Position numbers and translations under genes: made by a program | The notes under the pieces: generated by a model | Database searches by the model: none | Told to the model about the DNA's origin: nothing | What the model saw: only the letters and a program-made list of their open reading frames with translations | Part shown: piece after piece, positions 11,665 to 22,930 of the stretch | How the letters are laid out: every line of letters begins with the position of its first letter | How positions within the stretch are numbered: position 1 is the stretch's first letter | Assembly: GCA_036925085.1 (NCBI GenBank) | Contig: JAUPFP010000002.1 | Span: 4,282,780-4,346,779, forward strand | Direction: 5' to 3' | Length of the DNA stretch: 64,000 nucleotides | From: Brachycybe producta | Taxonomy: Eukaryota > Arthropoda > Diplopoda > Playtdesmida > Andrognathidae

Positions 11665-11903
11665 TATATCTAGTTTTAATATTATGCCTAAATTTTACTT
11701 CATGCTATTGAGCAAAAAAATGATATTGAATAATAATGTTCATGCTTTTTCGAAGCATGTATTTTCTTGCTTATGCATTGAACAGTTTTAATGTCCCCCT
11801 ACTGAGATTTTTTGAATGCAACTGATCAGTTTCAAGATAATGAAATTCTTGTGTTTATTGAATCTTTTTTTTTTTAGAAATATCATCTTGATTGTTTCTT
11901 TAA

Positions 11904-12803
11904 GAGCCTAGATCCACGTCCATCTTGTTGTTTTCAGCAGACGACAAGGAGACAAATGAGTGTTTTTATATGGTGTTACTAAAACTGCAAGAAATCGCTT
12001 CACAATCGCTCAATTAAAATACAGTAAAGCGCAAAATGCAATAAAACGCATTGTTCTTCACGTGCTCGATTTATATAATTTTTGAAAAGCTCCTTCTAAT
12101 TTTAAACAAGGTTCAAAGTCGTTCATTTTTTAACCCCATGTTAAATCCCATTGACCCCAAAACCGTCCCACATACATTTGAAAAACTCTCGTTAAAAACG
12201 ATTTAGAACAATAACAAAATAATTAGCACATATATTCATGTATTGGCTTCGCGATGTTTCCTTTTTATAAATTTTGAAAAGGTCCTTCTATTTTTTAATA
12301 ACGTTTAAAATAGTACGTTTTTTTAACTCCATGTTAAGTCCCATAGGACTAAAATACCGTCCAACAAAAGTTAAGAGAACTCTCATTAAAAATGATTTAG
12401 AGCAATCAGAAAAATTGGCACGTACTTACACGTGTTTATTGCCTTCAGGATTATTCCTTTTTCTAAATTTTAAAAGGGCTTTCTAGTTTTAAATAACATT
12501 TAAAATCTTACGTTTTTTTAACTCCATGTTAAGTCCCATAGGACCAAAACACCGTCCCACAAACATTTGAAGAACACCCATTAAAAACGACTTAGAACAA
12601 TCACATAATAATTAGCACGTGCATTAATCTATTGGCTTCACCATGTTTCCTTTTTATAAGGTTAGCACGCGAAATTATTTTTCTATTAATTATAATGTGA
12701 CTTGAAACCTGGGGAAAAAACGTTAAAAAACCGTTTTTCAATCAACAACGATCGCAGCGCCTAGATTCGGAGAAATTTTGAAATAAACGCTATATCTAGG
12801 CTC
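11904..12803. mobile_element. TTAA-flanked element carrying about 190-bp tandem repeats
   Basis: The ends GAGCCTAGAT and ATCTAGGCTC lie between TTAA at 11900-11903 and TTAA at 12804-12807. The interior holds about three tandem units of 188-196 bp, starting near 12071, 12259 and 12456 with a partial unit near 12648. Each carries AACTCCATGTTAAGTCCCAT or a close variant. An open frame at 12274-12486 lies within these repeats and is not a gene. Confidence 0.75.
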
Positions 12804-12974
12804 TTAAGGTTTTTTTTACATGTAGGCCGAATTTGTGTCTTAAAATACTATTGATGATTGTTTTGTTTTATAGCTTTTTATTTTAAGCTTGAAAACAGAA
12901 TATGATTTATGCATTATTCTAGTATAAAATCAAACTTTCAGGGACGTTAAAGTGATGATAGAGATTGTATTTTC

Positions 12975-13118
12975 TTTCTAGTTTTAATATTTAATATTAT
13001 TTCATTTATTTGTATCTTCTTAATAAATAATATAGGATTCTTATATGAAGGATTCGAGGAATTCGAGAACCTTTTAGAATTCGTATTCGAGAAAATTTAG
13101 AATTCGTCCCACCTCTAG
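12975..13118. repeat. TCGAAT-element terminal fragment
   Basis: The fragment ends with GAATTCGTCCCACCTCTAGA, the complement of the TAGAGGTGGGACGAAT start seen at 19797. It contains ATATGAAGGATTCGAGGAAT. Only this end is present. Confidence 0.65.
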
Positions 13119-14093
13119 AAAATATTAATAGCATATGTTTCTTAAATGTAATATTTCTTTGTATATTTTTTTAATATAAAGTTTCTTCTAAAACGTTGGT
13201 GCGCATACTAATTAGTAACTTCTAAATACTATTTATTTGTCTATGAAAAAGTCTTGTTTTCAAAGTTATATATGCCTGTAATGAATTTTGATTATGACAT
13301 GTGTGGATTTGTGTTGTAAATGTGTATATACGTTGTAACGTTTTAAGCAATACGTCTTATTTTTGCAGTAACTTCTATAAAACATGAGATTTTCTAAAAT
13401 AATTAGGTTTTATGTCAATTAGCCAACTTTGTAAACAAAGTTTTTTCAATAGAGAAATGATTGGTTTCACATTGTAGAAATATTTATTTTAATAATCTGA
13501 CGTTGCCTTTTGGCAACTCGTACTTCCATCTAATATTACATTCATGCTAATTAATAGATTTTTAACAACCTTAACGAAACATTTTTTTTTTCTTTTCTTT
13601 CTTTTGTCAAATTGAAAAAAAAAATGTTGTAAACGATTTGCAGAAATAAAATTTGCTTGTGTTTCTGTAGTGTACTTAGACAGCAACTTACTGTTCAGAA
13701 TAATTTCAACAGTCAGAAAATTTGCATATATTGTCATTCCTGGTGTTGTCAAATATGAATACTTTCCCCAGTTAGTGCTTGCAAATGGAGAAACGCGTAA
13801 GTTATACAATAAATCAACCAAAATAATTAATTGCCATTGTGGCTTCTGGCCACGATGCTTCCAGGTGCAGCACTCTGGCCCAAAAGGGCCCTACCGTTAT
13901 ACACAGGCCTGGTGATAACGTTCACCCCATGATGCCAGCTGTTGGAACGCCTGTGAAATAAACAACCTCTCACCTTGTGTGTGGTCCAGACTGGACGCAA
14001 CATGACGGACTGCCATTGCCTACCATGCAATGAGCAGACCACTGACAGGATTTTGTCTGTACCCGCCATTTTGGTTGGTTATCACAGAATATA
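13119..14093. other. Unrecognised stretch, GC-richer at 13840-14070
   Basis: The first 700 bp are AT-rich without features. About 13840-14070 is less AT-biased and holds open frames on both strands (110 codons at 13489-13821 minus, 80 at 13827-14069 minus). None resembles a known family. No matching splice sites or repeat copies were found, so no gene is called. Confidence 0.35.
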
Positions 14094-14629
14094 CAGGGTT
14101 ATTCAAAAAGAAGGAGCATATTTCAACCATTTATTTTTTCCAAACTAGAGATAGAAATGTAATTCCAACATTCCTGGACAGAGAAAAGTTCAAAATTTGA
14201 ACAGTCTGGGTGGAAGTTTTAGTCAAGGCTGCAGTGGCACTGTTGCTTGTCTGTAGAAAAATGGCGGTGAGCAGAAGATCAACTTTTTCGCTGGTGGCCT
14301 TCCAGGTCACCAGACCTTACTCCCTGTGATTTTTATCTGTGGGGTTACGTAAAAGACCGTGTTTTTGTCCCCCTATGCCTGACACTCTTCAAGATCTGCG
14401 ACATCGAATTGTTGAAGCTGTGAATCGATAACTAGAGACCAGCTGATTCGTGTGTGGCAAGAAATGATCCACCGTTTTGATATGTGTCGTGTAACACATG
14501 GTGCTCATATTGAGTGCATAAAAAAATTGAACTTTTCTCTGTCCAGGAACGTTGGAATTATATTTCTATCTTTTGTAGTTTGGAAGAAATAAATGCTTGA
14601 AATATGCTCCTTCTTTTTGAATAACCCTG
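14094..14629. mobile_element. Tc1/mariner-type element with long inverted repeats
   Basis: The ends CAGGGTTATTCAAAAAGAAG and its complement are flanked by TA at 14092-14093 and 14630-14631. The inverted repeats continue about 100 bp inward, through GGACAGAGAAAAGTTC and its complement. The 536-bp copy keeps only the C-terminal part of a transposase. Confidence 0.9.
14289..14535 (+). pseudogene. DDE/D transposase C-terminal relic
   Basis: In-frame pieces read SPDLTPCDFYLWGYVKDR from 14307, then PDTLQDLRHRIVEAVNR, then after a stop VWQEMIHRFDMCRVTHGAHI. This is the order seen in arthropod-type Tc1/mariner transposases around the last catalytic aspartate (the D of PCDF). A stop and a frame break separate the pieces and the catalytic N-terminal part is missing, so it is inactive. 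Confidence 0.8.
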
Positions 14630-14631
14630 TA

Positions 14632-16679
14632 TTTTAAAGTAACCTTTATAAATAAATAATTTATGATGCTGTAAATTAATTTCTGAAAGAGTTTTCAAAA
14701 TGATTTGCAAAGTCAATCAATGTTTTTCACTTTTAAGCTACTTTACAAATTTTAGTTATATTGTTTTTTAAAAAAGGCCATCATAAAAAAACTTAATTGT
14801 AACAAAAATGTGCATTTTTTTTTTGCTATTTCCAATCCTAAGTATATTCTGAAACAAAATATTTTAATTTTTCAAGCTGCTACCATTAAGCTTCGTTTTC
14901 GCGGCGATAGTTCTTTCGTGAGAGTAGCTGTCGTGAAAGTTGCGATAGTTCACTCTCACGATAGCAACAGTCTACATGTCTTGAAGTAACGTGGCAGAGG
15001 GAAAATTCTCCAATTGCCAGCAACTGAAATTCATTGGCAAAATCCAAACATTAAAAAACGACTGGGAAAACTTCAAAACTTTCATTAAAAAGTTAATTAT
15101 TTCCTGCTTTTGATTGATTGTTGTGGCTTTTTTGAGCGTTCTTCGGGTACCGGTAGAGTATTCTAACCGCTTTTCTGCGTTAGAGGATTTTGGCCAACGC
15201 GACAGTTCCTAGGTTGAAGTCATTACTTCATTGTTTAAAGTCTGAGGACTCTTAACAATTTAGACATCCTCAATGGCCAGTGAAATGATGATATTTCTTA
15301 GAAACAATCAATTTCACTGTGTGCCAACCTGCCCCCCCCCATATAATGCGCCACCTAACCCCAGAAAACACTTGGCTGAACATGAATTATTCTTCACAAT
15401 ATTCTAAACTAGGGTAGTACAGTGCTAATGATAGACAACACCTTTGACTGAGAATGTGGCTAAATGTACCAAAAACAAATAAAAATACATCAAATATTGC
15501 TTACAAAGCCAGAAAGTAGAAATACTACAAATTTTTTTTGGAAATATATTCCATCTTTAATTAAAAAGTATTGAAATGAAATCCAGATGATTTTTATTTT
15601 TTTCATTTTTCAAAAAAAAAAAATAATACAAGTCTTGTTAAAGTGTTTTGTTTGAAAATTTAGTGAAAATTCAAACATACATACTGACGAAACCTCGCTA
15701 GTTTTTTTTTGTTCATTTTTTCTTTTTTCTTGAAAATAACTTTTGACATTGCAAATGTTGTCTTGTGAAAATTGATTTTCAACTCTTGTGTTATATATAT
15801 AAAGAGGATTTTTAGTGTACAAGACACAAGCTCATAGTTTTTTTTTCTTCTCTCATGTGTCTCTGTGTGTGTGTGTGTAAAACACATAAAACACCAAATC
15901 AGGAATTCGTATCTGTGTTTATGAGATTCGTGAAGAATTTTAAGATTGTGTGTGTCTTACACTGGTACAATCTGCAATAAAGAGGCTATAGAATCATTTT
16001 CAAATGTCCTGCCAAAAACCCATTGGTATTTGGTCGTTTTTAGCCATGAAGAGCTTTGCTTTTTTATTATTATTATTACTATTACTATTGTTATTATGAG
16101 CCTGACCAAACTATATAGCTTATTTTTTTTTTTCTTCTTCATGGTAAAATTGAAAAGCTGACTTAAGTAGGCTTTTCAGTGAGTAATAACAGATTTTCAA
16201 TTGCTTTCTTTTATTTTTTTGTTCAATTGCATTGTATAGTTTCTTTGGGTAACTTTTTTCTGACAATAAAATTTTGATGGTAAAGAGTATCTCTTCAGTA
16301 TGTGTATTGTGCCAAACATTTTCAAATACAATTAAGATCCAAATTACAACAAGGAAGAACCTCTGTGCAACTTAAATTTTAACTATTGAACCTCCTCTGA
16401 TCGTGGCATTAGTGTGGTTTCATAGTGTACCCAAATGGGGTGGGAACTGTAAGAGTGGAAGTGTGCATTTTATACAAACTTTTAGCCTTACAGATGATTG
16501 ACACATTATGATTGTAGAGATTTTGCTCTGACTGTATGCAATTTTTATTCAGTATGTTTTAAACCCATCATTAACCACATGTAGGTTGTTTAGGCCTATA
16601 ATCAGCCTACTTACAGATAAATAGGTTCTACCTAGAAAGCAACACCTGCTCTAGGTCCAACATGTGTCGCAATATGGGA
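14632..16679. other. AT-rich DNA, nothing recognised
   Basis: A short inverted motif CTCACGATAGC/TCGTGAGAG occurs near 14918-14965. A GT microsatellite lies near 15861-15878. No coding region, RNA gene or transposon boundary was identified. Confidence 0.45.
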
Positions 16680-17055
16680 TATAGGCACTTGGCCCAAAGC
16701 CATTTGTCCTAAACCACTTGCCATTGATCCACTTGCCTCAAAACCATTTGCCCTAAAAGGATATTTGCCTCAAAACCATTTGCCCTAAAATCATTTGCCC
16801 TAAAGGGACATTTGCCATAAAGGGACATTTGCCCTGAAACCATTTGCCCAAAAACCACTTTTTTATTCTCGCTTTCAATACGTTTTAGTGTCTTTCGGTA
16901 GATTAAATTAAAAATTCACACTATTGATTAGGGCAAATGTCCTTTTAGGGCAAGTGGTTTTAGGTCATATGTCTCTTCAGTGCAAATTATTTTAAGGCAA
17001 ATGTCCCTTTAGGGCAAATAGTTTTAAGGCAAATGTCCCTTTAGGGTAAATGTCC
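16680..17055. repeat. Degenerate GCCCTAAA minisatellite in opposed orientations
   Basis: At 16680-16860 the unit reads CATTTGCCCTAAA-type on the plus strand. At 16928-17055 it reads as the complement (TTTAGGGCAAATGTCC). A spacer of about 70 bp of unrelated AT-rich sequence lies between them. This is the same family as the large array at 26650-28035. Confidence 0.85.
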
Positions 17056-17641
17056 CACACCCTGGCAATATGTACTTCTTGCATCTCTTGCAATTTATTG
17101 CAAAAGACTCAAAACGGCTTGCTTTATGTGTGAAGGAGAAGCATCTTGTTTGGTGGCCAAAAAAAACCCCTCTTTGAAATTTATTTAAAAATCTCAAAAA
17201 TGTATTTTTATTGACATGCATAAATGTGTTTTAAAAAAAACAGACCCAATCTATTGGCCACCTAATGGTCACCAAGAGCCTCTTGACTTTTTTTTTTCTT
17301 ACCATGAAGTCAACTTAGTCATTTGTCTGTGTCAACATGGTGAAACTGATGGTGTGAAATTAAGATCCGAATGTGCTCCAATATATCACTGTCATGTGTA
17401 TGTGTGTGTGTTAAACTTTATGAGAAGCTTTTCAATATCATTCTTAAAGTAAAATTGGTTGATACGATGTGTATGTGTGTGTACTGTGTGTATATTCATG
17501 TCAATAGTTTGCACCTCTATAGTTGCGAAACAGTTTTCATAAATCTTTGATAGTGGTGTGTGTCACTCATACTTCACAATGCATTTTGAACCTTTTATTT
17601 GAAAGTTGATATTTCTAACCAATTGTTTTTATTTAATTTAG

Positions 17642-17703
17642 CCGACTGGGGATATCATAGACAAGGTTCCTGTCAGGCTGGATTCAGTGCAGCCTTCAGT
17701 GAG
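17642..17703 (+). CDS. Single exon resembling an integrin alpha subunit
   Basis: A 62-bp exon is framed by an acceptor (TTTAATTTAG, ending at 17641) and a strong donor (GAG|GTAAGG, GT at 17704). It starts in phase 1 and ends in phase 0, and encodes DWGYHRQGSCQAGFSAAFSE. The GSCQAGFSAxF pattern matches the cysteine-containing segment of the integrin alpha beta-propeller, just before the LGGPGSYYWQGQ region. Integrin alpha chains are single-pass cell-surface receptors that pair with beta chains. I found no flanking exon in the window, so neighbouring introns would be very long: at least 17 kb upstream, and possibly 46 kb downstream. The identity rests on 20 residues. A chance ORF between splice-like sites is the alternative. 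Confidence 0.55.
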
Positions 17704-18138
17704 GTAAGGAAAGCAAGAAAAAAATTATCTTGTTATTTCTTTCTTTTATATATTACCTAATTTCCAATTTGATGATTAGGTGCTGCGGGCGGGTATTTTC
17801 AAGAGAAGTTGTTGTGTTGTTTTTTGTTTCAGCCATGCTATATTGCTTAGGGAGTTAACTATCTGAGAATTGTGAATGAATGGACTAATAATGATTGATT
17901 CTTCTTTTATGCAATTTTCTTTGTAATTACTTTTAACTTTTGTGTTCAGTGACTTTTAGTAATGATTTGTTGCTGACAAATTTGTACGTATAATTTAGTT
18001 TTCGTATTGCCGTGTGTGCGTTGTCGTGCATCAAACTGCAACCTTAAGGGGATATTTTATGGAGATATAAAAGGGGGATTTATTGGTCCTTTACCCCCAC
18101 CTTAACCCGCACCTTAACCCGGAACGTTTGGTCTTGAA

Positions 18139-18802
18139 CAGGGTGGCTTGGTTTTTTTTTTTTTTTTTAGTTTGAAGAAAAAACCAAATTAACCCGGGTT
18201 TTGTTTTTTTGTTTAAACCAAAAAAATATGGTTTTTATAAAAAAAAAAATTTCGTAAGACACTGAAAAGTTTATATTTTTGCATATTGTGCATATTTTCA
18301 TTTTTTAATCAAAGATCAGATACTAATGTAATGTAAGTATATTAAAGTAATTAAACTGATAATTCCATTAACCGAAATCATCTTAATGTGTGTGGGGCAG
18401 CAGTGATTAACTTAGACATAAAACCTTCAGTTACAATGTGCAACTCCCATGACCTTTATGAGTCACAGTATCACCTACGTCAGAGGCGAGCTGGCTAAAG
18501 GGGCAGCTCGGGCAAATGCCAGAAGGGCTGGTATTCAATTGGGACGTTTGTTCTTTTTTCAAAAAAAAAAAAAAAATGCAAATCCATTATAAAATGCCAG
18601 GGCCAAATTATTTTCCCCAGCATGCCTCTGACCTATGTAGTGAAGCATATTGTGGGAATGAAGTCTAATTTTTGTTTGCATTGTTAAAAAATAGATTCAG
18701 AACAGTTTAAAACCAAAGGTTTATTTAAAAAAACACGAAGTGGATAAAAACCATGGTTTTAACCGTGGTTTTAACCACAATGGTTAAAACCACGCCACCG
18801 TG
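18139..18802. mobile_element. Non-autonomous hAT element
   Basis: Ends CAGGGTGGC and GCCACCGTG are flanked by the perfect 8-bp duplication GTCTTGAA (18131-18138 and 18803-18810). The interior is rich in poly-T and AACCACGG/CCGTGGTT strings and has no transposase. The ends match the element at 1311-2194, so the two may belong to one group. Confidence 0.92.
18481..18630. mobile_element. Small hAT-type element nested in a larger one
   Basis: CAGAGGCGAG...GCATGCCTCTG gives CAGAGGC inverted ends. The flanks ACCTACGT (18473-18480) and ACCTATGT (18631-18638) are an 8-bp duplication with one change. It lies inside the hAT element at 18139-18802, so it inserted later. Confidence 0.82.
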
Positions 18803-18879
18803 GTCTTGAACGCCTGAAAGGAGTCACAATTGTCTGGAGTAAAATTTATTTGTGTTGCTGGTGGTTGTATGTTACAATC

Positions 18880-19165
18880 TATGGGTGCCATTTATTTTTC
18901 TTCTTTTTGCCGTTTTTTTTTTGGAAAAAAGCTAAGGCCTTGGTTTTTGACCCATTTTTTCGAATTTTAAAATTCTTGAATCCTCGTGCTTATACGAATT
19001 TTTTGGGACTTCTATGTCCAGTTGAGGATTCCTGAGGCATTTTTAGAGCTTTCAGAGCATTTAAAATATTTTTCTACTGTTGGCCGTTTTTTTTTTTTTA
19101 AAAAGCCAAAGCTTTGGCTTTCGACTCATTTTTTTTTTCGAATTTTAAAAATTCCAAGGTGACAA
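18880..19165. repeat. Dispersed repeat with about 170-bp internal tandem units
   Basis: Two tandem units share GCCGTTTTTTTTTTGGAAA-type and GAATTTTAAAATTCTTGAAT-type strings. The same family appears in reverse orientation at about 31460-31740. No coding capacity. Confidence 0.55.
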
Positions 19166-19796
19166 ATATGTAATTGATTGGCAAACATGTTCCACTTCTG
19201 GCACACTATGCCTATACTCTATCTTACTCTAGCACTAAAAAAAGGATTTATCGTGTTTATGTTTAGCAACAATACTTGAATGTGGACTTGTGTTGGACTT
19301 ACACCAAAAAAGTAACACAAAATTTGAATGTGCTAAGAAAAAATACCACGTTTAAATCGTTTTCCTTTTTTGTTGTTGATGCTTTTTGCAATACTTTGTC
19401 TCGACTTTTTTTCTGTTTATGTTTGTATTGTGTATTTGTTGAAGAAGCTCTTTGCATTTTTATCTAATGTTTGTTCTATTGAATTGTCAAAGCTGTTGCG
19501 CAGAGGTGGGGGGGGGGCTCATAGATACAAATATAAAGAAGAGGCTTTATACAAGATGCATAATTCATGGTTTAGCAGCAGAGGAGTGTCTTATAAGTGG
19601 CCTCACTATGTGATTTACTATTTTTTTTTTTTCAGGATCTAGAAAAATTTCATTTTGTTATAATTCGAAATTTTATTTTTTAAAAAAATTATGAGAATAA
19701 TTTTTATTTATTAAAATTAAGAAACTAAATCAATCGCATATTTATCTTGCTTGGATACTTTATGGGCAAGGTTTTATTTTTTTGTTACTATTTTAT

Positions 19797-20590
19797 AGAG
19801 GTGGGACGAATTGTAAATTTTCTTGAATCCAAATGTTCGCCGAATTTTTGAAGAATGTTTGCCAAATTTTTGGCAAATGTTCGCCACATTTTTTACGAAT
19901 GTTTGCCGAATTTTTGACGAATGTTTGCCGAATTTTTGACGAATGTTTGCCGAATTTTTGACGAATGTTCGCCGAATTTTTGACAAATGTTTGCCAAATT
20001 TTTGACAAATGTTTGCCAAATTTTTGACAAATGTTTGCCGAATTTTTGACGAATGTTTGCCGAATTTTTGACGAATGTTTGCCGAATTTTTGACGAATGT
20101 TCGCCACATTTTTGACGAATGTTCGCCACATTTTTGACGAATGTTCGCCACATTTTTGACGAATGTTCGCCACATTTTTGACGAATGTTCGCCACATTTT
20201 TGACGAATGTTCGCCACATTTTTGACGAATGTTCGCCACATTTTTGCCGAATGTTCGCCACATTTTTGCCGAATGTTCGCCGAATTTTTGACTAATGTTC
20301 GCCAAATTTTTGACTAATGTTCGCCGAATTTTTGACTAATGTTCGCCGAATTTTTGACTAATGTTCGCCGAATTTTTGACGAATGTTCGCCACATTTTTG
20401 ATGAATGTTCGCCGAATTTTTGACGAATGTTCGCCACATTTTTGACGAAAGTTTGCCACATTTTTGACGAATGTTTGCCACATTTTTGACGAATGTTTGC
20501 CACATTTTTGACGAATGTTTGCCACATTTTTGACGAATGTTCGCCACATTTTTGACGACTGTTCGCCGAATTTTTGGCAAATTTTTGGAA
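19797..20590. repeat. 22-bp satellite array inside a TCGAAT-type element
   Basis: The segment starts with the element terminus TAGAGGTGGGACGAAT (19797). From about 19830 it becomes roughly 34 tandem copies of a 22-bp unit, GTTCGCCACATTTTTGACGA and variants. Variants (CACA/CGAA, GACG/GACA/GACT) occur in homogeneous blocks, as expected from local unit expansion. Because 22 is not a multiple of 3, all three minus-strand frames rotate through the unit and stay open for 100-170 codons. These are not genes. Confidence 0.9.
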
Positions 20591-20591
20591 G

Positions 20592-20725
20592 ACAGTCCTC
20601 CATTCGGAGGAAATGTCCTCCTAACAAGACCGTCCTCCACGAAGGCAAACATGTTTTCCACACAATAAATTGTATAAAAACTTAAATACGTTCGTGGAGG
20701 AAAGTTCTTCCGAATGGAGGACTGT
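20592..20725. repeat. Small inverted-repeat element
   Basis: ACAGTCCTCCATTCGGAGGA and, on the right, TCTTCCGAATGGAGGACTGT form the ends of a 134-bp inverted repeat directly after the satellite. It may be a MITE. No clear target duplication was found. Confidence 0.6.
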
Positions 20726-21428
20726 GGTTGTGGGCCGCGAGTTTGACATGCTTGGTGTAGGCCTACTGTGGCGCACTAGTTTCATAGTGTACACTAGGGT
20801 GCCGCGTGAGTTTGCCAGGTGTGCCGCGATTTCTCCAGGCACAAAATACTGTGTCGTGATAAAAAAATACATAGTTTTTGAGAGTTAAAATAATTTCTAA
20901 AAAATTTAAAAATGTTTTAGTCAAGTAAAAATTCCCATTTGTGGCCATTAACAAGTTCTACAACTTGACTATACAGCATCTCTGATTGCATTAGCTGATT
21001 ACAAAGTTGCACTTCTGCAAAGTTTTTTTTTTGTTTGTTCTTTTAAACTGCTTGAGATTAGAGATACGAGCGTACTTGCAATCTGTTGGTCACCACACTA
21101 AGTGACCACTACACATAGGCTTACATGTAGGTTTTTTTCTCTTCTTCTTCTTCATCTTCATCTATTGTTGTTTCTTGTTGTAATACGTTAATGGACTATG
21201 TCTTTAGTTAATCTTAAAGTAGTTTTTGACAGTAGCAGATTTGTTTTCTTGTCAAAAGTATTCTTTTGTAGTTGTGGTCGTAAGAGTAGTTAAGTTTCTT
21301 GTTTTAAGTTTTTTTTTTCTCTTTCTGTAACCTCATGGGCATTATGAGAATGTGGTAAAATTGTGATCTTCAAGATATTTAAAGGGGTTGATTCACATTA
21401 CTACTAAATAAATTGTTGTATTCCTACT
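20726..21428. other. AT-rich DNA with a GC-richer hAT-like scrap
   Basis: About 20795-20860 (GGGTGCCGCGTGAG, GGTGTGCCGCGATTTC) resembles interior sequence of some hAT elements, but no ends were found. The rest is featureless. Confidence 0.35.
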
Positions 21429-21512
21429 AGAGATGTGGAGTCGGAGTCGGTGGAGTCGTTTATTTTTGATGGGAGTCGGTATAAAATAAACGACTCTCGA
21501 CTCCAAAAGAAA
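21429..21512. repeat. hAT-like terminal fragment
   Basis: The string AGAGATGTGGAGTCGGAGTC and the following GGAGTCG repeats, with a complementary CGACTCTCGACTCC near 21490, look like the end of a hAT family. No second terminus or duplication is visible. Confidence 0.4.
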
Positions 21513-21561
21513 AATGATTGACCGAACATCAAAATTGAGTTTTAAAGATGCAGCAATATTG

Positions 21562-21769
21562 ACAGGCAATTAGAAATCGAGACAAACAGAAGTTGGCTTC
21601 GCCCTTTTTATGACGACCGGCAACTTCTAATTGGTTGGTTATGTAGTCTGAAGTCACATGCTCCTCCCTTTTCAATGTCGAACCACACAACAAACCAATT
21701 AGAAGTTGCCGGTTGTCATAAAAAGGGCGGAGCCAACTTCTGTTTTTGTCCCGATTTCTAATTGCCTGT
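21562..21769. mobile_element. Palindromic MITE with 9-bp target duplication
   Basis: The element begins ACAGGCAATTAGAAATCG and ends with its complement. Both arms contain GGCAACTTCTAATTGGTT-type sequence. The flanks are a perfect 9-bp duplication, GCAATATTG, at 21553-21561 and 21770-21778. A 9-bp duplication is usual for Mutator-like elements. Partial copies lie at 3695-3782 and 43505-43672, and a diverged relative at about 26340-26520. Confidence 0.85.
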
Positions 21770-21939
21770 GCAATATTGACGTATACCCTGCGATTATGCA
21801 AAAAATGCCGCTCTAACTGCTAGCGCTTTACCACCGACTTAGGTATCTGTGGAAAGATTATTTTCTGCTCTCCGAATTCTAAAATGTCACCAAGCATTCG
21901 TATTCTCTTATTAAAAAAAATGTTTTATGCTGAGCTGCG

Positions 21940-22430
21940 TGCCACGAATGCAACCGCTGTCTTCACTTCTTCATCAGAGGTGACTCTTCATCCTCCAAGA
22001 CCTGCTTTAAGGGGACCAAACAGGTGAAAGTCCGATGGTGTAAGATCAGGACTATAAGGAGGATGCTTTAACACCTCAAAACGAAGTTTTTGCAGAGTGT
22101 AATCAGTGTAGGCAGAGGTGTTTGTGGACGTACATTGTCAGGCAAGATCACAACGCTCTTGGATAGCATTCCTCTGCGATTAATACCAAGGTTAAGGATT
22201 CAGCTCTTCAGTGAGCATCTCACTGTAACGAGCACTGTTGATTGTTAAGCTTTTTTTTCTTCCTGATACTGTTCCAATACTGGCCCTTGAGAATCCCAGT
22301 AAACCGGAGTGAGGATAATTTTTGACTCACCCTCGTCGTATAATAACATATGGCAGGAATTATTCTATGCCCCACCCACCCATAGGGTATAAGGGCTTCT
22401 TCACACCATACTCTCTTGCTACTCACACCA
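21940..22430 (-). pseudogene. mariner transposase relic
   Basis: On the minus strand, conceptual pieces read TINSARYSEMLTEELNP, then INRRGMLSKSVVILPDN, then after a frame change KHPPYSPDLTPSDFHLFGPL. These correspond to the mariner motifs around the second catalytic aspartate (usually HDNARPH) and the third (SPDLxPxDYHLF). Several stops and frameshifts break it, and the histidine of the HDN motif reads as proline. I did not find the inverted repeats. Confidence 0.8.
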
Positions 22431-22559
22431 AGGTGCTGTTAGTTCAGCCTGGACCCACCCAGTAGCGAGCCCCTAAGAAGGCCCTCTTATTGGGAAAAGC
22501 CTTAGCCTAAAAGCCCAATCTCTTCTCTATTGGTAAGTATCCTTACGAAAGTTTTTAAA

Positions 22560-22930
22560 ATATTCTAGCAGATTCTTATTTAGGAAGTTGTCCACGCTGC
22601 AATGCCACTCCATGTTCATTTGGTTAACTACTTCACGCAGTTTTCCTCTTGCTTAGACTATGTGGGTGTTTTCGCATTTCCAGATTATTTCATCTATTGT
22701 GTCCTCCTCTTGTCCACAGCTGCATTTTCCCGCGATATTATCTTCTACAAGGTTAAAACTTCTCTTGTATACGTTGAAGTTTCCAGTGTCCTGTGATCAC
22801 TTGCGTAATTTTTCCGGCCAAAGGCAGTCGTTTACTCTCGATTTTAGGGATCCATTTATAAGTTTCACGGCCTTTTGCTGATTGGTCCCAGTCTTGTTGT
22901 CACATCTCTTATCATGGAATAACATACATG
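22560..22930 (-). pseudogene. LINE ORF2 C-terminal relic
   Basis: Minus-strand translation gives VYKRSFNLVEDNIAGK followed by CSCGQEEDTIDEIIWKCENT. A CxC...DT...C arrangement like this is common at the C-terminus of Jockey/R1-type LINE polyproteins. A TAG stop follows THIV. The order of segments upstream (KPVSHKF, CDNKTGTNQQKAVKLINGSL) also fits a pol tail. It is a decayed fragment unrelated in sequence to the CR1-like copies elsewhere in the window. Confidence 0.6.

Noticed and set aside
19774-20661. Long repetitive minus-strand frames (NVANIRQKCGEHSSK type)
   Set aside because: Product of the 22-bp array rotating through all frames; no start context, splice sites or non-repeat domain.
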